From NCBI RefSeq assembly GCF_040412425.1, contig NC_089781.1, positions 56,783,468 to 56,847,467 of the forward strand: 64,000 bases of DNA, written 5' to 3'. The notes under the pieces are model-generated. The model was not told where the DNA came from. It saw only the letters and a list, made by a program, of their open reading frames with translations, and made no database searches. The DNA comes from Macrobrachium rosenbergii. Lineage: Eukaryota > Arthropoda > Malacostraca > Decapoda > Palaemonidae. The number at the start of each line of letters is the position of its first letter. The stretch's first letter is position 1. The position numbers were made by a program, and so were the translations under genes. This document shows positions 1 to 10,779 of the stretch, piece by piece.

Positions 1-960
1 TAGGTAGGAGCAAGTTGCTGTGGACGGGATCTTTAGTGAACCAAGACCTGTTTTGTCTGGAGTTCGAAAAGGTAGTGTTCTTGGTCCACTGTTATTTTTA
101 GCGTGTACAAATGGTATGGTTGTTGGCCTGGAAAACAAGGTTACTCAGTATGCCGATGATACAACACTTATGGGAGTAGTAAGGTTGCCATTTATGAGAA
201 ATGAAGCTGCCCTCAGCCTCAGTCGGGACATAGACTGGATCAGTGAATGGTGTAGTCGATGGGGTATGAGGCGGAACTCCAGTAAAACAAAAAATAGATT
301 GAGTAACAGATCTTGAACACATTTCCCACCCCATCCTTCCCTTCAGGTGGATGGAACTTTGTGGAATGAGTCTGAAGCTTTAAGTATTCTAGGTGTAACT
401 TTTGACTCGCATCTAACTTTTGAGAAACATCTAATGAAAGTTTCAGAAAATACCGTACGAAAGTTACATGTTGTTTGTAAGGCCTCATATATTTATAACA
501 GTAATAAAATTAGTGCAGCCTGTTTTAGGTCGTTTGTGCTTCCTTTACTTGAATACTGTTCTCAGGTGTGGATGTCTGCTTCTGCCAGAGATTTACCTCT
601 TGTAGATAGAATGGTTCATGGTGGTAGGTTTCTGTTTCCTAATAGTAGCAGTTATGACATGGACCATTGATGGATGGTCTCTTGTTTGTCAGTTTTTCAT
701 AAATTGTATTTCAACAGAGATCTTTCACATTCACAATTGATCTGTGATCCCCTTTACCTGCCAAGAGCAACCAGATTAGCTGAACTGCAGCACCAGTATG
801 CATAATTGTGCTGCACAGTTGAACTTCTCATTTCCAGAGGTGCTTTATTCCTCACACTGTTGGGCTGTGGGACCGCCTCCCAGAGGATGTCGTGCAATTG
901 GAACCTCAAGTTCAAGTGAAGATGTATTGCATTACTACCTTAATACTATTCTCCTTGCAA
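1..960 (+). mobile_element. LINE (non-LTR retrotransposon) 3' part, cut by window start
   Basis: The segment holds the palm, thumb and C-terminal parts of a non-LTR reverse transcriptase and then decays. After the open stretches, the reading frames continue with a motif like GLWDRLPEDVV near 855-890, which is common at the C-terminus of CR1/L2/Jockey-like LINE proteins in aquatic invertebrates. The 5' part lies outside the window. At least one frame change (near 320-347) and a stop after 670 show that it is inactive. The clade assignment is uncertain. Confidence 0.8.
20..670 (+). pseudogene. LINE reverse transcriptase fragment
   Basis: Two adjacent open stretches (20-316 and 347-670) together give the C-terminal half of a LINE reverse transcriptase. 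The first has the GxxxGSVLGPLLF block followed by the catalytic YADD box at about 149-160. The second has the LGVTFDSHLTFEKH block and the LPLLEYCSQVW block typical of the thumb. The enzyme would copy the element's own RNA at a nicked target site. The stop after codon 98 and the shift to the second stretch mark it as a pseudogene. There is no start codon of its own, because the protein begins upstream of the window. Confidence 0.85.
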
Positions 961-1029
961 TTTAATGCATTTTTACCCATTTATTTTTTTATTTATTAAT
1001 AAGTGGAATCTCTTCTTTATGTATTTCCC

Positions 1030-1268
1030 TTATTTCTTCCGAATGTACGCCATATTCAAGTCATTGGCTCCTGTGGGCTTTGTTCCATATGAATAGGTTT
1101 CATCTTCTGAATGATAATAATGATGGAAAGCAGAAGACTGTGTTCCTAGACCGTCCGGATTCAGAAGGGCAGTTTCAGTGGCTGTGTCCACTTCTTGTTC
1201 GATATTAGTGACATCTCTCCCAAAGAAAGACTCTTTGTCTCTATCAGAGGAGTCAGTGCGGAAGATTC
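1030..1268 (-). CDS. Candidate terminal coding exon, unknown protein
   Basis: On the minus strand a possible splice acceptor (TGGTTTCTAG, ending at 1269) is followed by about 79 codons with balanced codon use and a TAA stop. The peptide is polar and acidic, with a run like HHYYHSEDETYSYG near the end and YIRKK at the C-terminus, so it could be the cytosolic tail of a larger protein. Several AATAAA signals (plus-strand TTTATT at 980-997) lie 30-50 bases past the stop, as expected of a last exon. No domain or family is recognised, and no upstream exon is visible in the window. It does not resemble the surrounding transposons. Gene status is inferred from composition, acceptor and poly(A) signals. 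Confidence 0.4.
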
Positions 1269-1299
1269 TAGAAACCAATGCAGCTACGTATGCTAACTA

Positions 1300-2330
1300 C
1301 CTATAATCACTATACAGGTTAGGCAGCACACACAACATAAAAGAGGCTGACTTGCTCACAAGTATATAGCCATAGTATACTGTTAGATATCATAGTCAGT
1401 GGGTTATATCTGTAAGACAGTAGTAATATATTGAAATATTAATTAATAATTCCTGTACTACCATAACCTTGCTTTAAAAGTATTTTCTCACAAATGCTAC
1501 TCATCTCAGTTTGGACAAAATGAACTGGATACCATAAATCCAATTTCTGTGCATTTTATAATTTTGTTTATCTGGTCTGCTCCTAAGCAGCAGGTAAATG
1601 TTACTGTATAGGGTACATTAGATGGTACATAATTAAAATATTAGTTATTGGAATAATTGTGCCAGATTTTGTATAAACTAGGTACATATAAGATTTGATT
1701 TGCTGGCTGGCCAAAGCTCACTATTATGAAAGTATAAATTTAATAATCCCTTAGGAAAAAGCAACTGTCAGTGAATTTTTTGAATGCGATGTCACTAACA
1801 GCAGAGTAATATCTTTTATAGGTAGATCCACAAAATGAATTTCCTTTCACACTTGATAAATGTCCCCCCAGTATTAAGGATAACTGGGGGACTTTCTATT
1901 TCACAAAATCAATTTAGTTTGATCAGTAGGTACTACAATTGAAAATCCAGCTTTTACGAAATGCCAAGGCTTGGAAGTCAAGCATGATTGGGAATTATCA
2001 TCATGGCTACATTTCGTAAACAAGAAGTTGGACTACCACAATTCTTGTTTTTGGGTAGCCTAAAATTATCTATTAATGTTCAAAAATCATTAATTAATGA
2101 GTTTCAGTAACCAAAATGTATAATATTACTGCATATTGCTAAGTATTGCTTTGTTAGGAAAAAGAAAAACAGCACTGCACTATAGTGTAGCCTTGCAGTC
2201 CAATCCTATATTCTCAACTTGCGGGAGACCCACCAGCACCCAACTTTAACAAATATAAACCTATCAGTGAAAAGTTATAATGATCTAAAACTTTTCACTG
2301 GGACTGAAACCTATACACTTAACTTGCTTC
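1300..2330 (+). repeat. Arm 1 of a diverged ~1-kb inverted repeat pair
   Basis: This AT-rich non-coding stretch aligns with the reverse complement of 18850-19865 over its whole length. Shared blocks include GGAATAATTGTGCCA versus GGAATAATCGTACCA, AATTTAGTTTGATCA versus CATTTAGTTTGATTA, and TCAAGCATGATTGG, which is identical. Small indels are scattered through it. No open frame, TIR or LTR is visible. It is either an unclassified dispersed repeat or an old segmental duplication. Confidence 0.7.
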
Positions 2331-2508
2331 TGAGTTTAGTTGTTCCATGGTGACTGAAATAAGATTTCGGGGAAAAGAACCTGGGAGCAAAGCCGTGGAG
2401 GTTGTTCACACTGCAGAGACCAAGAAAGTAAGGAAGAAAATGACCAACATACGCGCTGTTACCACAACAGTGTGTGAAGGATGAAGGAAGAACCTTGGCA
2501 GTTGTAGT

Positions 2509-2690
2509 AGACAAAGAGATAGAGCCCTCTTGTCTTGAGTCCTTTATATTCTATCATTGTGCCAACATGCGCTATTCTGGCCGAAACCAACTAGAAGAGA
2601 ATTCTTTGAGATTGGTTGGTCTGTCTTATGGAGCCCTGGGAGGACCATGAGAGTAACCCTCCTTGAGGACAAATGACAGCTACATTATCA
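2509..2690 (+). repeat. Dispersed repeat, copy 1 of 3
   Basis: The sequence from AGAGCCCTC through GAGTCCTTTATATTCTATCA, CTGTGCCAACATG and GGAGCCCTGGGAGGACC to CTTGAGGAC recurs at 36580-36730 in the same orientation and at 4300-4495 in reverse. This copy lacks the terminal inverted repeats of the 36-kb copy, so it is either truncated or diverged at its ends. Confidence 0.8.
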
Positions 2691-2699
2691 AAAACTTTA

Positions 2700-3960
2700 G
2701 TTACTTTCTGGTAGTAAAACCTCATGGTAACGGAATATTAAAAGTTACTAAAAAGAGTTAGCTTATGTTTGTTGGAATAATAAAAGAAAAAAATTAGTTG
2801 GCTGGTGTTTGCTGAAATAATTAAAGATAAAAATAAATAAGTTAGCTCATGGTAGCTGAAATAGTAAAAGACAAAAAGAAAAGTTAGTTTGCTACAAAAA
2901 ATAATAAAGATAAAAACTGAGTTCATTGTAGCTGAAATAAAGATAAAAAAAAATTAGTTAGCTCATGGTTGCTGAATTAGTAAAAGGTAAAAAATTAGTT
3001 AGCTCGTAGTTGCTGAAATCACTAAAGTTAAAAACTTAAGCTGCCTGGTAGTTAAAAACCTCATGGTTGCAGAAATAGTAAAAGGTAAAAAAATGGGTTA
3101 TCTTGTGGTCACTGAAGTGACAAATAAAAAAATTAGCTATCGAATTTTTGCAGAAATAATTAGAGATAAATGAGTTAGCCGTGGTAGCAGAAAAATATAA
3201 GAGAAAATGAAAAGATTTAGTACCTGGTTGCAAAACAATAAAAGATAAAGGAAATTAGCTCATTGTAGTTAAAATAAATGGTGAAAAAGATGAATTAACT
3301 TATGGTAGCTGAAATATAAAAGTAAAAAAAAGGCTCAATGTTGCTGAAACAGTAAAAGATAAAAAAAATGAGTTACTTCATTAGTAAAATAATGAAAAAT
3401 AAGAAGAAATGAGTTATGTAATGGTAGCTGAAATGATAAAAGATAAAAAACAAGTAAAAAATACACCAAAGTTTCTTTAGCGCAATCGAGTTTTCTGTCC
3501 GGTGCAGGCCTCAGCCACGGCCCATAAAACTCTAGCTATGGCCCATGAAACTGAGGGCGAACGGGCAGACAAAGCCGCCACAATAGTTTTCTTTTACAGA
3601 AAACTAAAAGCAGTTGGCTCATAGTTGCTGAAACATTAAAAGGTTAAAATTTGAGTTAGCTCATGGCAGCTGGAATAAATAGGTAAAAAAAATGAGTTGG
3701 CTCATGGTAGCTGAAATAAGAAAGCTAACAAAGTGAATTAGTAATAAAAATAAAAATTATGGATTCATGGTTGCTGAAATGATAAAAAATACAAATGAGT
3801 TGGCTCGTGGTTACTGAATTCATAAAAGGTAAAAAAAGAGATGGTTCATGGTAACTGAAGTAATAAAAGACAAAAAAATGAGTTGGCTTCTAGTAGCTGG
3901 AATAAATTAGCTTTAAAATGAATTAGTTATAAGAGATAAAAAATTAGGGCTGTATTTGCA
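2700..3960 (+). repeat. Minisatellite, ~42-45 bp imperfect unit
   Basis: The whole stretch consists of variants of a unit reading roughly TTGGCTCATGGTAGCTGAAA followed by an A-rich half (TAATAAAAGATAAAAAAATG). About 25-28 degenerate copies are present, interrupted once by an unrelated repeat at 3455-3612. The short frames seen on the opposite strand (Phe/Leu/Tyr-rich) are artefacts of the A-rich units. Confidence 0.85.
3455..3612. repeat. Short dispersed repeat inserted in the minisatellite
   Basis: A GC-richer island breaks the minisatellite. It contains GCGCAATCGAGTTTTCTGTC, tandem CGGCCCATRAAAC-like blocks, and GACAAAGCCGCCACAATAG, then TTTTCTTTTACAGAAAACTA. The last block is a near palindrome. 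From memory, this resembles a very common decapod repeat containing CAGCCACGGCCCATGAAAC-type blocks; that match is unverified. Confidence 0.5.
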
Positions 3961-4299
3961 ATCTTGGAACTTATTTGTCATTTAGTTTAACAGAAAATAT
4001 AAATATATAAAATGCTGACTGATATCACACTGGTGAACAAGAAAACTTAATGAATTACACAAAGTATGGGGAATAGGCTCAGAATCAGGGTGAAAAGCTC
4101 ACTTACCCAGCCTGAAAACATTTGGTAAGAAATTAGCAGCCCTTAGAAAAGTGAGAAAAAGGAGTAATGATGTCTGTCTCCAAGATTTTGGAATCTGAGT
4201 ATTAGGGAATTTGAAACTATGAATAAGGCAACATTTTGAGGGATTGGTTGGTTATGAAACAAATTTATCGTTTTTGATAGCTTAGCCGCTGTTCGTCCT
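3961..4299. other. No gene seen
   Basis: AT-rich unique-looking sequence between the minisatellite and the reverse repeat copy. No open frame of note, TIR or RNA gene is visible. Confidence 0.5.
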
Positions 4300-4495
4300 C
4301 GAGTTACGCTCTCATGGTCCCCCAGGGCTTCATAAGACAGAACAACCAATATCAAAGAATTCTCTCATAGTTGGTCTTGGCCAGAATAGTACATGTTGGC
4401 ACAGTGATAGAGTATAAAGGACTCAGGACAGGAGGATTCCATCACCTGTCCACACACTGACTGCCTCGGCTTTTTCTTTGTCTAACTCTCACAGA
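4300..4495 (-). repeat. Dispersed repeat, copy 2 of 3 (inverted)
   Basis: Read on the minus strand this gives the same series as copies 1 and 3: AAAAAGCCGAGGCAGTCAGT, GTGTGGACAGG, TCCTGTCCTGAGTCCTTTAT, CACTGTGCCAACATG, GACCATGAGAGCGTAACTC. It is closer to the 36-kb copy than copy 1 is in the GTGTGGACAGG portion. With copy 1 it flanks the minisatellite in inverted orientation. Confidence 0.8.
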
Positions 4496-5127
4496 TGTGA
4501 CAACAGTGAGTATGTCGGTGTCACGACTCCAAGAGTCGTTGCAGGTTCTTACAAACTCTAAACAATAAGGATTCAACACCAGCAATTAAAGTATAGGAAA
4601 TGGATATAAAAATAAACTCACAACCCTACAACACATTTATTCACAACCTAATTTACAGAGAAAAAAAAATTTCTTGTCCCCTTTGCTTTCATTCAACGTA
4701 ACACTGCAAAATAAATCAAAGCAGTTGTAGATAGGGGACAGGTTGGAAGGTAGAGCAATTGCAATACTTAAATGGTGAGTTGGTGAGTTATCCTTCGTGG
4801 CTGGGGTTCAGCTGAAGAGATGATGCTGGCTGCAGGCTTGAAGACATCACAGAAGGACGACTGGGTTTCAGCTGAAGAGATGATGCTGGCACAATGACCA
4901 CGAGCACAAAGACATCACAAAAGGGATGTGTTCAGGTGAGATGATGCAGCAAATGTTCTCAAGAATCTGGAGATTGTGCAGATGGAGGGCAGGCAGGGCT
5001 GGCGATGCCTCACTGGCAGGCAGAAAGGGCTTAAGACTTCTCCACACAGGCAGGAAGGGTTGCCTTCTTATGTAGGGCTCACTGCTTCACCCCTTCTCAA
5101 CGTGGAAGATGCTAGAGACTTCTCATC

Positions 5128-5450
5128 ACAAGCAGGAAGGGCTGGCTGGCTTCTCTTCATCTCTGGCTGTAACCCAGCTGGGCTCTGAACTCCACTTCTT
5201 TATAAGATGTCAGGAAGGGGCTGACTGCTTCTCTTCATCTCTGGTATGTAGGGCTCAAAGACATCTCCACTTCTTTATAAGCAGGAAATGCTGACTGCTT
5301 CTCTTCATCTCTGGTATGTAGGGCTCGCAACTCCACTTCTTTATAAGCAGGAAGGGCTGACTGCTTCTCTTCATCTCTGGTATGTAGGGCTTAGAGACTC
5401 CACCTCTTTATAAGCAGGAAGGGCTGACTGCTTCTCTGTCATCTCAGGTA
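5128..5450 (-). repeat. Tandem repeat inside the G1 LTR (~66-bp unit)
   Basis: At least four units built on AGCAGGAAGGGCTGACTGCT, CTTCATCTCTGGTATGTAGG and CTCCACTTCTTTATA follow each other (starts near 5206, 5278, 5345 and 5411), with degenerate units upstream to about 5030. The 5' LTR carries fewer, more diverged units (17830-18030), so the array has changed length since insertion or differed in the founder. Confidence 0.8.
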
Positions 5451-5496
5451 GCACAAGATTTTATGGAGACAAGAGTAAAAAGTCATGAAGGGGATA

Positions 5497-5851
5497 CAGT
5501 GAATCCCCTTATTCTGATCTCTGATGCGTTAACACCCCTGTCAAATAGCTAAAACTTGAATAGTCTTTCTGGAACCCTCTAAAACACTTAGAACTGCCCA
5601 TTTTGATAGTTTAAACATAGAAAAACCCTGTAAAAAGTGCATTTACTGCACACAGTATTTTAATAGTTTTATCACAAAAATGCATTTATTCATGAACATT
5701 TTATGAAAACAGTAATTAGTGAATATTTCTGATGAAAAATACCGATAATGGGTGAATTTTTCAAAAGCATAATGGCTAGATATGTTCCATAGAGAAACCC
5801 CAAAAATAAAAAGTCCGCTTCATTGAGAACGCCGAATACGGGGTTTTACTG
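5497..5851. mobile_element. Tigger/pogo-like MITE, 355 bp, TA target duplication
   Basis: It begins CAGTGAATCCCCTTATTC and ends GAATACGGGGTTTTACTG, imperfect inverted repeats flanked by TA (5495-5496 and 5852-5853). The homologous position in the G1 5' LTR reads GGGGATACTCCTGTCGG without the insert, which is a direct empty-site comparison. There is no coding capacity. Confidence 0.9.
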
Positions 5852-6467
5852 TACTACTGTCGAACTTTGCTTTGTCCGACCATTCTCTGATTGCTGTCTC
5901 TGTTTCTCCTTTTGGAGAAATCTACTTCATGACAGTCAGGGACAGGAGGCTGCACAGAAATATTAGCATGTTTCATCTAACCGCTTGAAACTGCTGATGA
6001 GCTCCTCAGAGCTAGAGGTTTTTCAAGTTGTCTCGGGACTCTGTCCTTGCTGCAAGGAGAAAGTCCACCAATGCATTATATTGTCTATTTCTATCTGTCT
6101 TGGACAGTTTCTTCTATAAGATTTTACACCATATAAGGAGTTTTTTTATTTTCTGCATACTGATTGGTTCCTTAATAACTACCCATTTCTGGTCACGCCA
6201 TGGAAGCTTCTAGAACAAATTTTTCTGATGCAATATGGACCGAATATTGTGCCATGTTACAAAGGCATGGAACCATGTGCTTTCGTTTCCATAGGAAGGG
6301 GTTTTCATCCAATCACTAATTGTCCACGAAGTGTTGACAACGGTAACTGACAGGTGGACATCTTTGAGCAAACACTAGCTGGATTTCCTCTTGTCTGCAG
6401 TCACTCTTGAAAAAAGATATTTCTTTTTCAGTATATTTCTTCAGTATTATTGCATCTACCCATGACA

Positions 6468-6476
6468 CTTTCCCTT
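6468..6476 (-). other. G1 polypurine tract
   Basis: The minus strand reads AAGGGAAAG directly before the TGTC start of the 3' LTR. A purine run in this position primes plus-strand DNA synthesis in LTR retroelements. Confidence 0.6.
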
Positions 6477-6788
6477 ATAAGAAAAAAAATTTACATATTT
6501 TATTTTTTAAGAGAGTGCAAAAGTGACAAAACATTTTAAACTTTTCCTAAACTGAGGAACAAAATCTCTGCATTTCTCTTGATAGACTTAGCTTCAGCAA
6601 AACATGCTCACTTCACACTTCACTCACACATCATAGGCAGTTCTATAGCCACCCCAAAAAAAAAAACTATGGCTCTTGCTCATTTTTGCTCAGAACGAAA
6701 GAGAGAAGAAAAACACATGGCTTCTTTCTTTCTGAAAAATCTCTAGAGAGGCTATCTATTACTTAATCTTTCCCCTTATATGATTATA

Positions 6789-6985
6789 CAGTAAACCCCC
6801 CCATATTTAACAATGCCTTGTTACTCGGGGTGATAAGAAGTTGTTGGAAGTTACAAGTTCAGTACCTAATTCTTTCATCTCGTCCCTGAAATGGGGTTAA
6901 ACACAAAATTGCTGCCATTATCACTTTTGGGACAAGTAACTCGAGGTAGACCAGTTTAGAAAAATAGCTCAACTAGTTTTTAACT
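6789..6985. mobile_element. Probable partial MITE in the G1 integrase region
   Basis: TA is followed by CAGTAAACCCCCCCATATTT, which resembles the start of the 5497 MITE. The integrase reading resumes at about 6990. I could not find a matching right terminus, so this is a truncated or different element. Confidence 0.35.
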
Positions 6986-6989
6986 TTTT

Positions 6990-7480
6990 TTTTGTATTAC
7001 AGCTTTCCAAGGGGATTGCTTCTGGATAACGTGGTTAGATGAGCATCAATGATTGTTAACAGATAGATATTCCTCCTTACTTCTAGGCAGAGGTCCGATC
7101 ACATCAGTAACAACATTCTCAAAGGGTTCTTTACATTATGGAATATTACATTAAAGGAGCCATAGGGATTACTTGGTTAGGGCAGACCAGCCATTTGAGA
7201 TTCATGACAATTTAGAACATATCTTTTCACATCAGTTCTCATGGCCAAAAATATGTCCTACTTATGAACTTTAAAGGTTTTATATACCCCCGAATGCCCT
7301 TCATCATCATGTGCTAAAAAAATTACTTTATGGAGATGTCCTTGGGATTACTAATTTTTCAATAATCTCATCTTTGCTAACTGACTTAGGCTTAGATTAC
7401 ACAAAACTTTGTCTTTTAGAAAAAGTTTCTTACAGACATTATCGAGCTTGTTTATCCAGCTGTGGCTGTAGCTTCAAAGA
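6990..7480 (-). pseudogene. G1 integrase, HHCC domain and start of core
   Basis: Read on the minus strand with frame changes, the region gives an HHCC zinc-binding domain: AHDDEGHSGVYKT, then a YFWP block and the NCHECQ cysteine pair (about 7330-7190). The start of the catalytic core follows, with LLTIID near 7040. Integrase would join the cDNA ends to host DNA. Several stops and shifts interrupt it, and the rest of the core is disrupted near 6985 by a partial MITE. Spacing to the protease (about 300 bases) is far too short to contain reverse transcriptase and RNase H, so pol carries a large internal deletion. Confidence 0.75.
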
Positions 7481-7784
7481 ATTCGGTTAGTGTCTCATCC
7501 TCTCTCTGCAACTTGACTAGTTCATCCTTATTCAAAATTTTATGCCTAAACCATCGTGAAAACTATCACTTCAAACCACTCATCAACTATGTTGTATGTC
7601 ATTATTTTCAACAGCTATATCGTGTATTAGCTAACACTGTCAACACTGATAGCGCCAAATCTTCTCAGCCACACTGATGCCAAGATCAACTATATTAGTC
7701 CTGTACCACACTTGTTTGAATCCATAATTGTATTTACTTCGATTCGAATCTTGAACAAACCATGAGTGTAGTTTATGTCTGTAT

Positions 7785-7979
7785 CTAAACCTGACCTATA
7801 GTTACGACCATTTCAGGCACTTGAACCTCACTCAAAATAGGATTCACACACTCGGATGTAGCTAAATCATTACCGATAATTATGTCAGCACCATCAACGG
7901 GCAAATTGTCTACAACTGTTAGTTTTACTTCTCCCAACTGTCCCTTACTGTTTATGAGTTTATATCCTATAAAAGACAA
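7785..7979 (-). pseudogene. G1 retropepsin C-terminal part
   Basis: This 64-residue open stretch contains VDNLPVDGADIIIGNDLA, the conserved end of retropepsin domains in a group of Gypsy polyproteins (a hydrophobic run, then a G-N-D-L block in place of G-R-D). The preceding strands match weakly. The catalytic Asp-Thr/Ser-Gly triad should lie about 40-60 residues upstream, toward 8130, where the frame is broken. The protease would cleave gag-pol. It sits in the expected order between the gag zinc knuckle and the integrase remnant. Confidence 0.75.
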
Positions 7980-8235
7980 ACAACTTAAGTGTTCAGAAAC
8001 TCATATGCAATATAACATTTTCTTTTCATTACTAATTACTGCCTATATATTGGCACACTGTCTCTCCTAATGAGGAGACAGCAGCTCCGTGTCCTATATT
8101 AAAACTACATCTCTCAAATCCTCCTTGAGAGAAGACACTTCACCTTAGACAAAAACTTCCCATAAAATTTCCTAGTTTCTTTCATAATGTCACTAATTTG
8201 ATGAAAGATTACTGGTTTCTTAACACTTTTCCCTT

Positions 8236-8382
8236 TGCACAGTTCCTTGATAAATGCCCTTTCTTATTACATCGGAAACAAGTTACCTCAGAACTACTAG
8301 ATGTCCCTTTATTCTATACAAAACCTGGAAGTATGACGAGGGTTTCCATATGAATAGCAATAGTAGTCTCTTTACCTGTATT
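8236..8382 (-). pseudogene. G1 gag C-terminal part with CCHC zinc knuckle
   Basis: The minus strand encodes CFRCNKKGHLSRNC, a perfect C-x2-C-x4-H-x4-C zinc knuckle (8280-8236) that binds genomic RNA in gag proteins. A Ser/Thr-rich linker precedes it and runs to 8382, where the LINE insertion begins. The gag reading picks up again at 16183 on the far side of the LINE. Confidence 0.8.
8370..8382. other. Target-site duplication of the LINE, left copy
   Basis: CTTTACCTGTATT here and CTTTACCTATATT at 16170-16182 (one mismatch in 13) bracket the LINE. They fit the 10-20 bp duplications made by target-primed reverse transcription. Confidence 0.75.
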
Positions 8383-9129
8383 CCCCCTCGATGTGAGACC
8401 ACCTTGATGTGGTATATATATATCTGAACCCCAGGAATTTGTTCCCGGGTTTAAGTCCAAGAGTCTCATATATGATGATATATTTGTTTGGATTAATTTT
8501 TTATGGAATTTTCCACTTTAAGCTAAAATTTATTGGACCTGTTAAATAGAAAAGATATCATAGCTGGGATTGGGTTTATATCAGAAGCTAAATGGTGGGA
8601 ACTGTGGTAAGACCATCAGCTGCCCAATAATGTTCAGGCCTGAGAGGTATCAAATTGATAGCACAAGTGCAGAACCTTTCTTTAGGGCTGGACCACAGAT
8701 TCCATGGGGGTCTGGTTCTGGGGATAGGACTCTCGGTTCTATCCGGTATGTCCATAACATGCTTAGTGTGGGGATGATTGTATTCTAGTAATATTGTCAG
8801 TCCTAGCAAGCAGGTTTGGCTTACACTGGCCACTTAATCATGTTGTGCCATCCCCTGTGGGGGGTAGGGTAGGAGTGGGCATTTGGGAGTTTGTTCTCAC
8901 TTGTGCCATTGATGGAAAATAAATTCAACAAAAGGCTGATGATATCTTTTTAAGGTTTTCAGGTTATTTATTTTTTTTACATACCTCAACCTTTATGCTC
9001 AGTAGTGTTAAAAGATTTAAGTACCACTGGGCCCTTTGATGGTAGTGACTCGGCACGGTTGACAACCAGTGGAACCTTCTCTGATGACCTCTCTCTGAAA
9101 AAATACTAATGTAATTACACTGGAACCTT

Positions 9130-9980
9130 ATGCTCCAGTACAAAAGAAGTAAATATTATCTTGACCCAACCTTGACTCACTTCAACTCCCTCTTTGGGAG
9201 TGGAAGTTGGTCAAGGTTTCTAACCTTGAAAACAGAACAGAAAATTTCAGCCCTGAAGTTAGAAAACTACCTATTAAACAGATATTCAGTGACAGAAATG
9301 TCGTTTAGACAGATAAGAGAAAAGACTTGGCTTATAGAAACCACAACATAGAGTCAGTCTGAGGACTATATGTCTATAACAACAATAGATTGTAAATGTA
9401 AAAATTAAAAAAACATGACATAATGAATAACATTCAGGGTACCATTGTGATTCCTGGAGAACAGTGACCCAATCAAGAAAAGAATATTTTCTTGGACTTT
9501 CTTAAAAAGATATCCCAAAGTCCAAGATTATGTGGTATATAATATAAGTAAACAAAAAATAAGAAAATGTTAAAAATCACAAAAATAAAATTTGGGGGAA
9601 GTAAGATCTACCCAAAAATAAAAGTTTTAGGTCAAAACAGAGAAATAAGGCCATTGTCCCAAAGCCACTGCAGTGTCAAAACAGTAGTAAATATGGGCAT
9701 GCAACTTTAAACATTGTCGAAATAACCTATGTATGTGTGGGTATTGTGGATCTGAAGAACATGCCACACAGTGGAATTGCAGCACTTTGCTTTGGCCATG
9801 AGTATAAACTGTGGGCAGAATCATCATGCAAGATCCATCAGAATGCATGTATTACTTATACAATACGTTTTTGAAAATGCTACAAAAAGAACAGGGATGT
9901 CTATTAGAGAGGCTAAATTAGAATTGAAAGTGAGAGGAATTCAAGATCCTGTTAAGAAACTTACATATTATGGATAACAA
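9130..9980 (+). pseudogene. LINE ORF1 (gag-like RNA-binding protein)
   Basis: The first 73 codons open with a block FGSGSWSRFLTLKTE and continue with QIREKTWLIETTT, resembling the first RNA-binding fold of I/Jockey-type ORF1 proteins. Frame changes follow through 9360-9700. At 9736-9762 the sequence encodes CGYCGSEEH, the start of a zinc knuckle, and the tail has SIREAKLELKVRGI, matching the S-x-x-E-A block found after the knuckles in this protein family. It would coat the LINE RNA. Multiple stops and shifts make it a pseudogene. Confidence 0.7.
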
Positions 9981-10779
9981 GAACTAATAATGAAACAAAA
10001 ATACACACAGATAGAAGTAACAAAACGTGGAAAATAATCTCAACAAGAAAATAATGCTTTACAGAAAAAAACTAAAATGGTAAAGAATCAAGAAATAGGT
10101 AAAACTGGATTTCTTTGGGTAATTTTTTTATCAAACTCATTTGAAATGTTAATGCAAATAGCACAAGAAGATGATATTCTACAGAGGAAACAGAGGAAAG
10201 TTTGATGGAGTAGAAAAGGGCCTTTGGAGAGAACACCCAAAACGAAAACACCAACTGTAATTAGAGCAACAAAGGATTTGAAGAAAGAACAAAACAAACT
10301 AAGAATATAGAGTTTTCAACAACTTGCCTGTATCTCCTAAAATAGTAGTAAAACCTGTGGATACAGATATCCAAAACACTGAAGTTGGAGGTAACAGTGA
10401 TTATGTCAAGGGAGAAGAGATTACCCATCACCAATAACTGGTACAAAAGCAAATGAAACAAGGAATGTACATGAAAACACATGTGATGTAATGATTGTTT
10501 TGTAGAATTGTGCAGTAATAAAAAAACATAACAAAGGATGTTTTAACAAACATTATAAGAAATTTTATGAAATATAGAAAAAGAAACCACAGATTTGAGT
10601 ACCCATGAAAAGATTGCATGTGCATTGAGCACTTAGTATATTATAAAGAAAAACAAATGAAAGTCCTGAGTAAATTATTAGAAAAATTCAGGTTGTTAAT
10701 ACAAAAAAGAGAGTAAAACTGGACACTGTAATAAAATATTTTCATAGCTATATTATACAGTTGAACGTAAATGGTCTGC

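Larger units (their letters stand above)
4513..6467 (-). repeat. G1 3' LTR (long form)
   Basis: On the minus strand it runs from TGTCATGGGTAGATGCAATA to ...TCGTGACACCGACA. It aligns along its length with 17335-18580, apart from a 355-bp MITE and additional copies of a ~66-bp tandem repeat. A purine-rich tract (AAGGGAAAG) lies immediately upstream at 6468-6476, which identifies it as the 3' LTR. Confidence 0.8.

Noticed and set aside
2738..3233. Short minus-strand frames rich in Phe, Tyr, Leu and Ser
   Set aside because: They are created by the A-rich minisatellite units and change with the unit phase.
5109..5294. Short Ser/Gln-rich plus frames in the LTR
   Set aside because: They follow the 66-bp tandem repeat and lie in a non-coding LTR.
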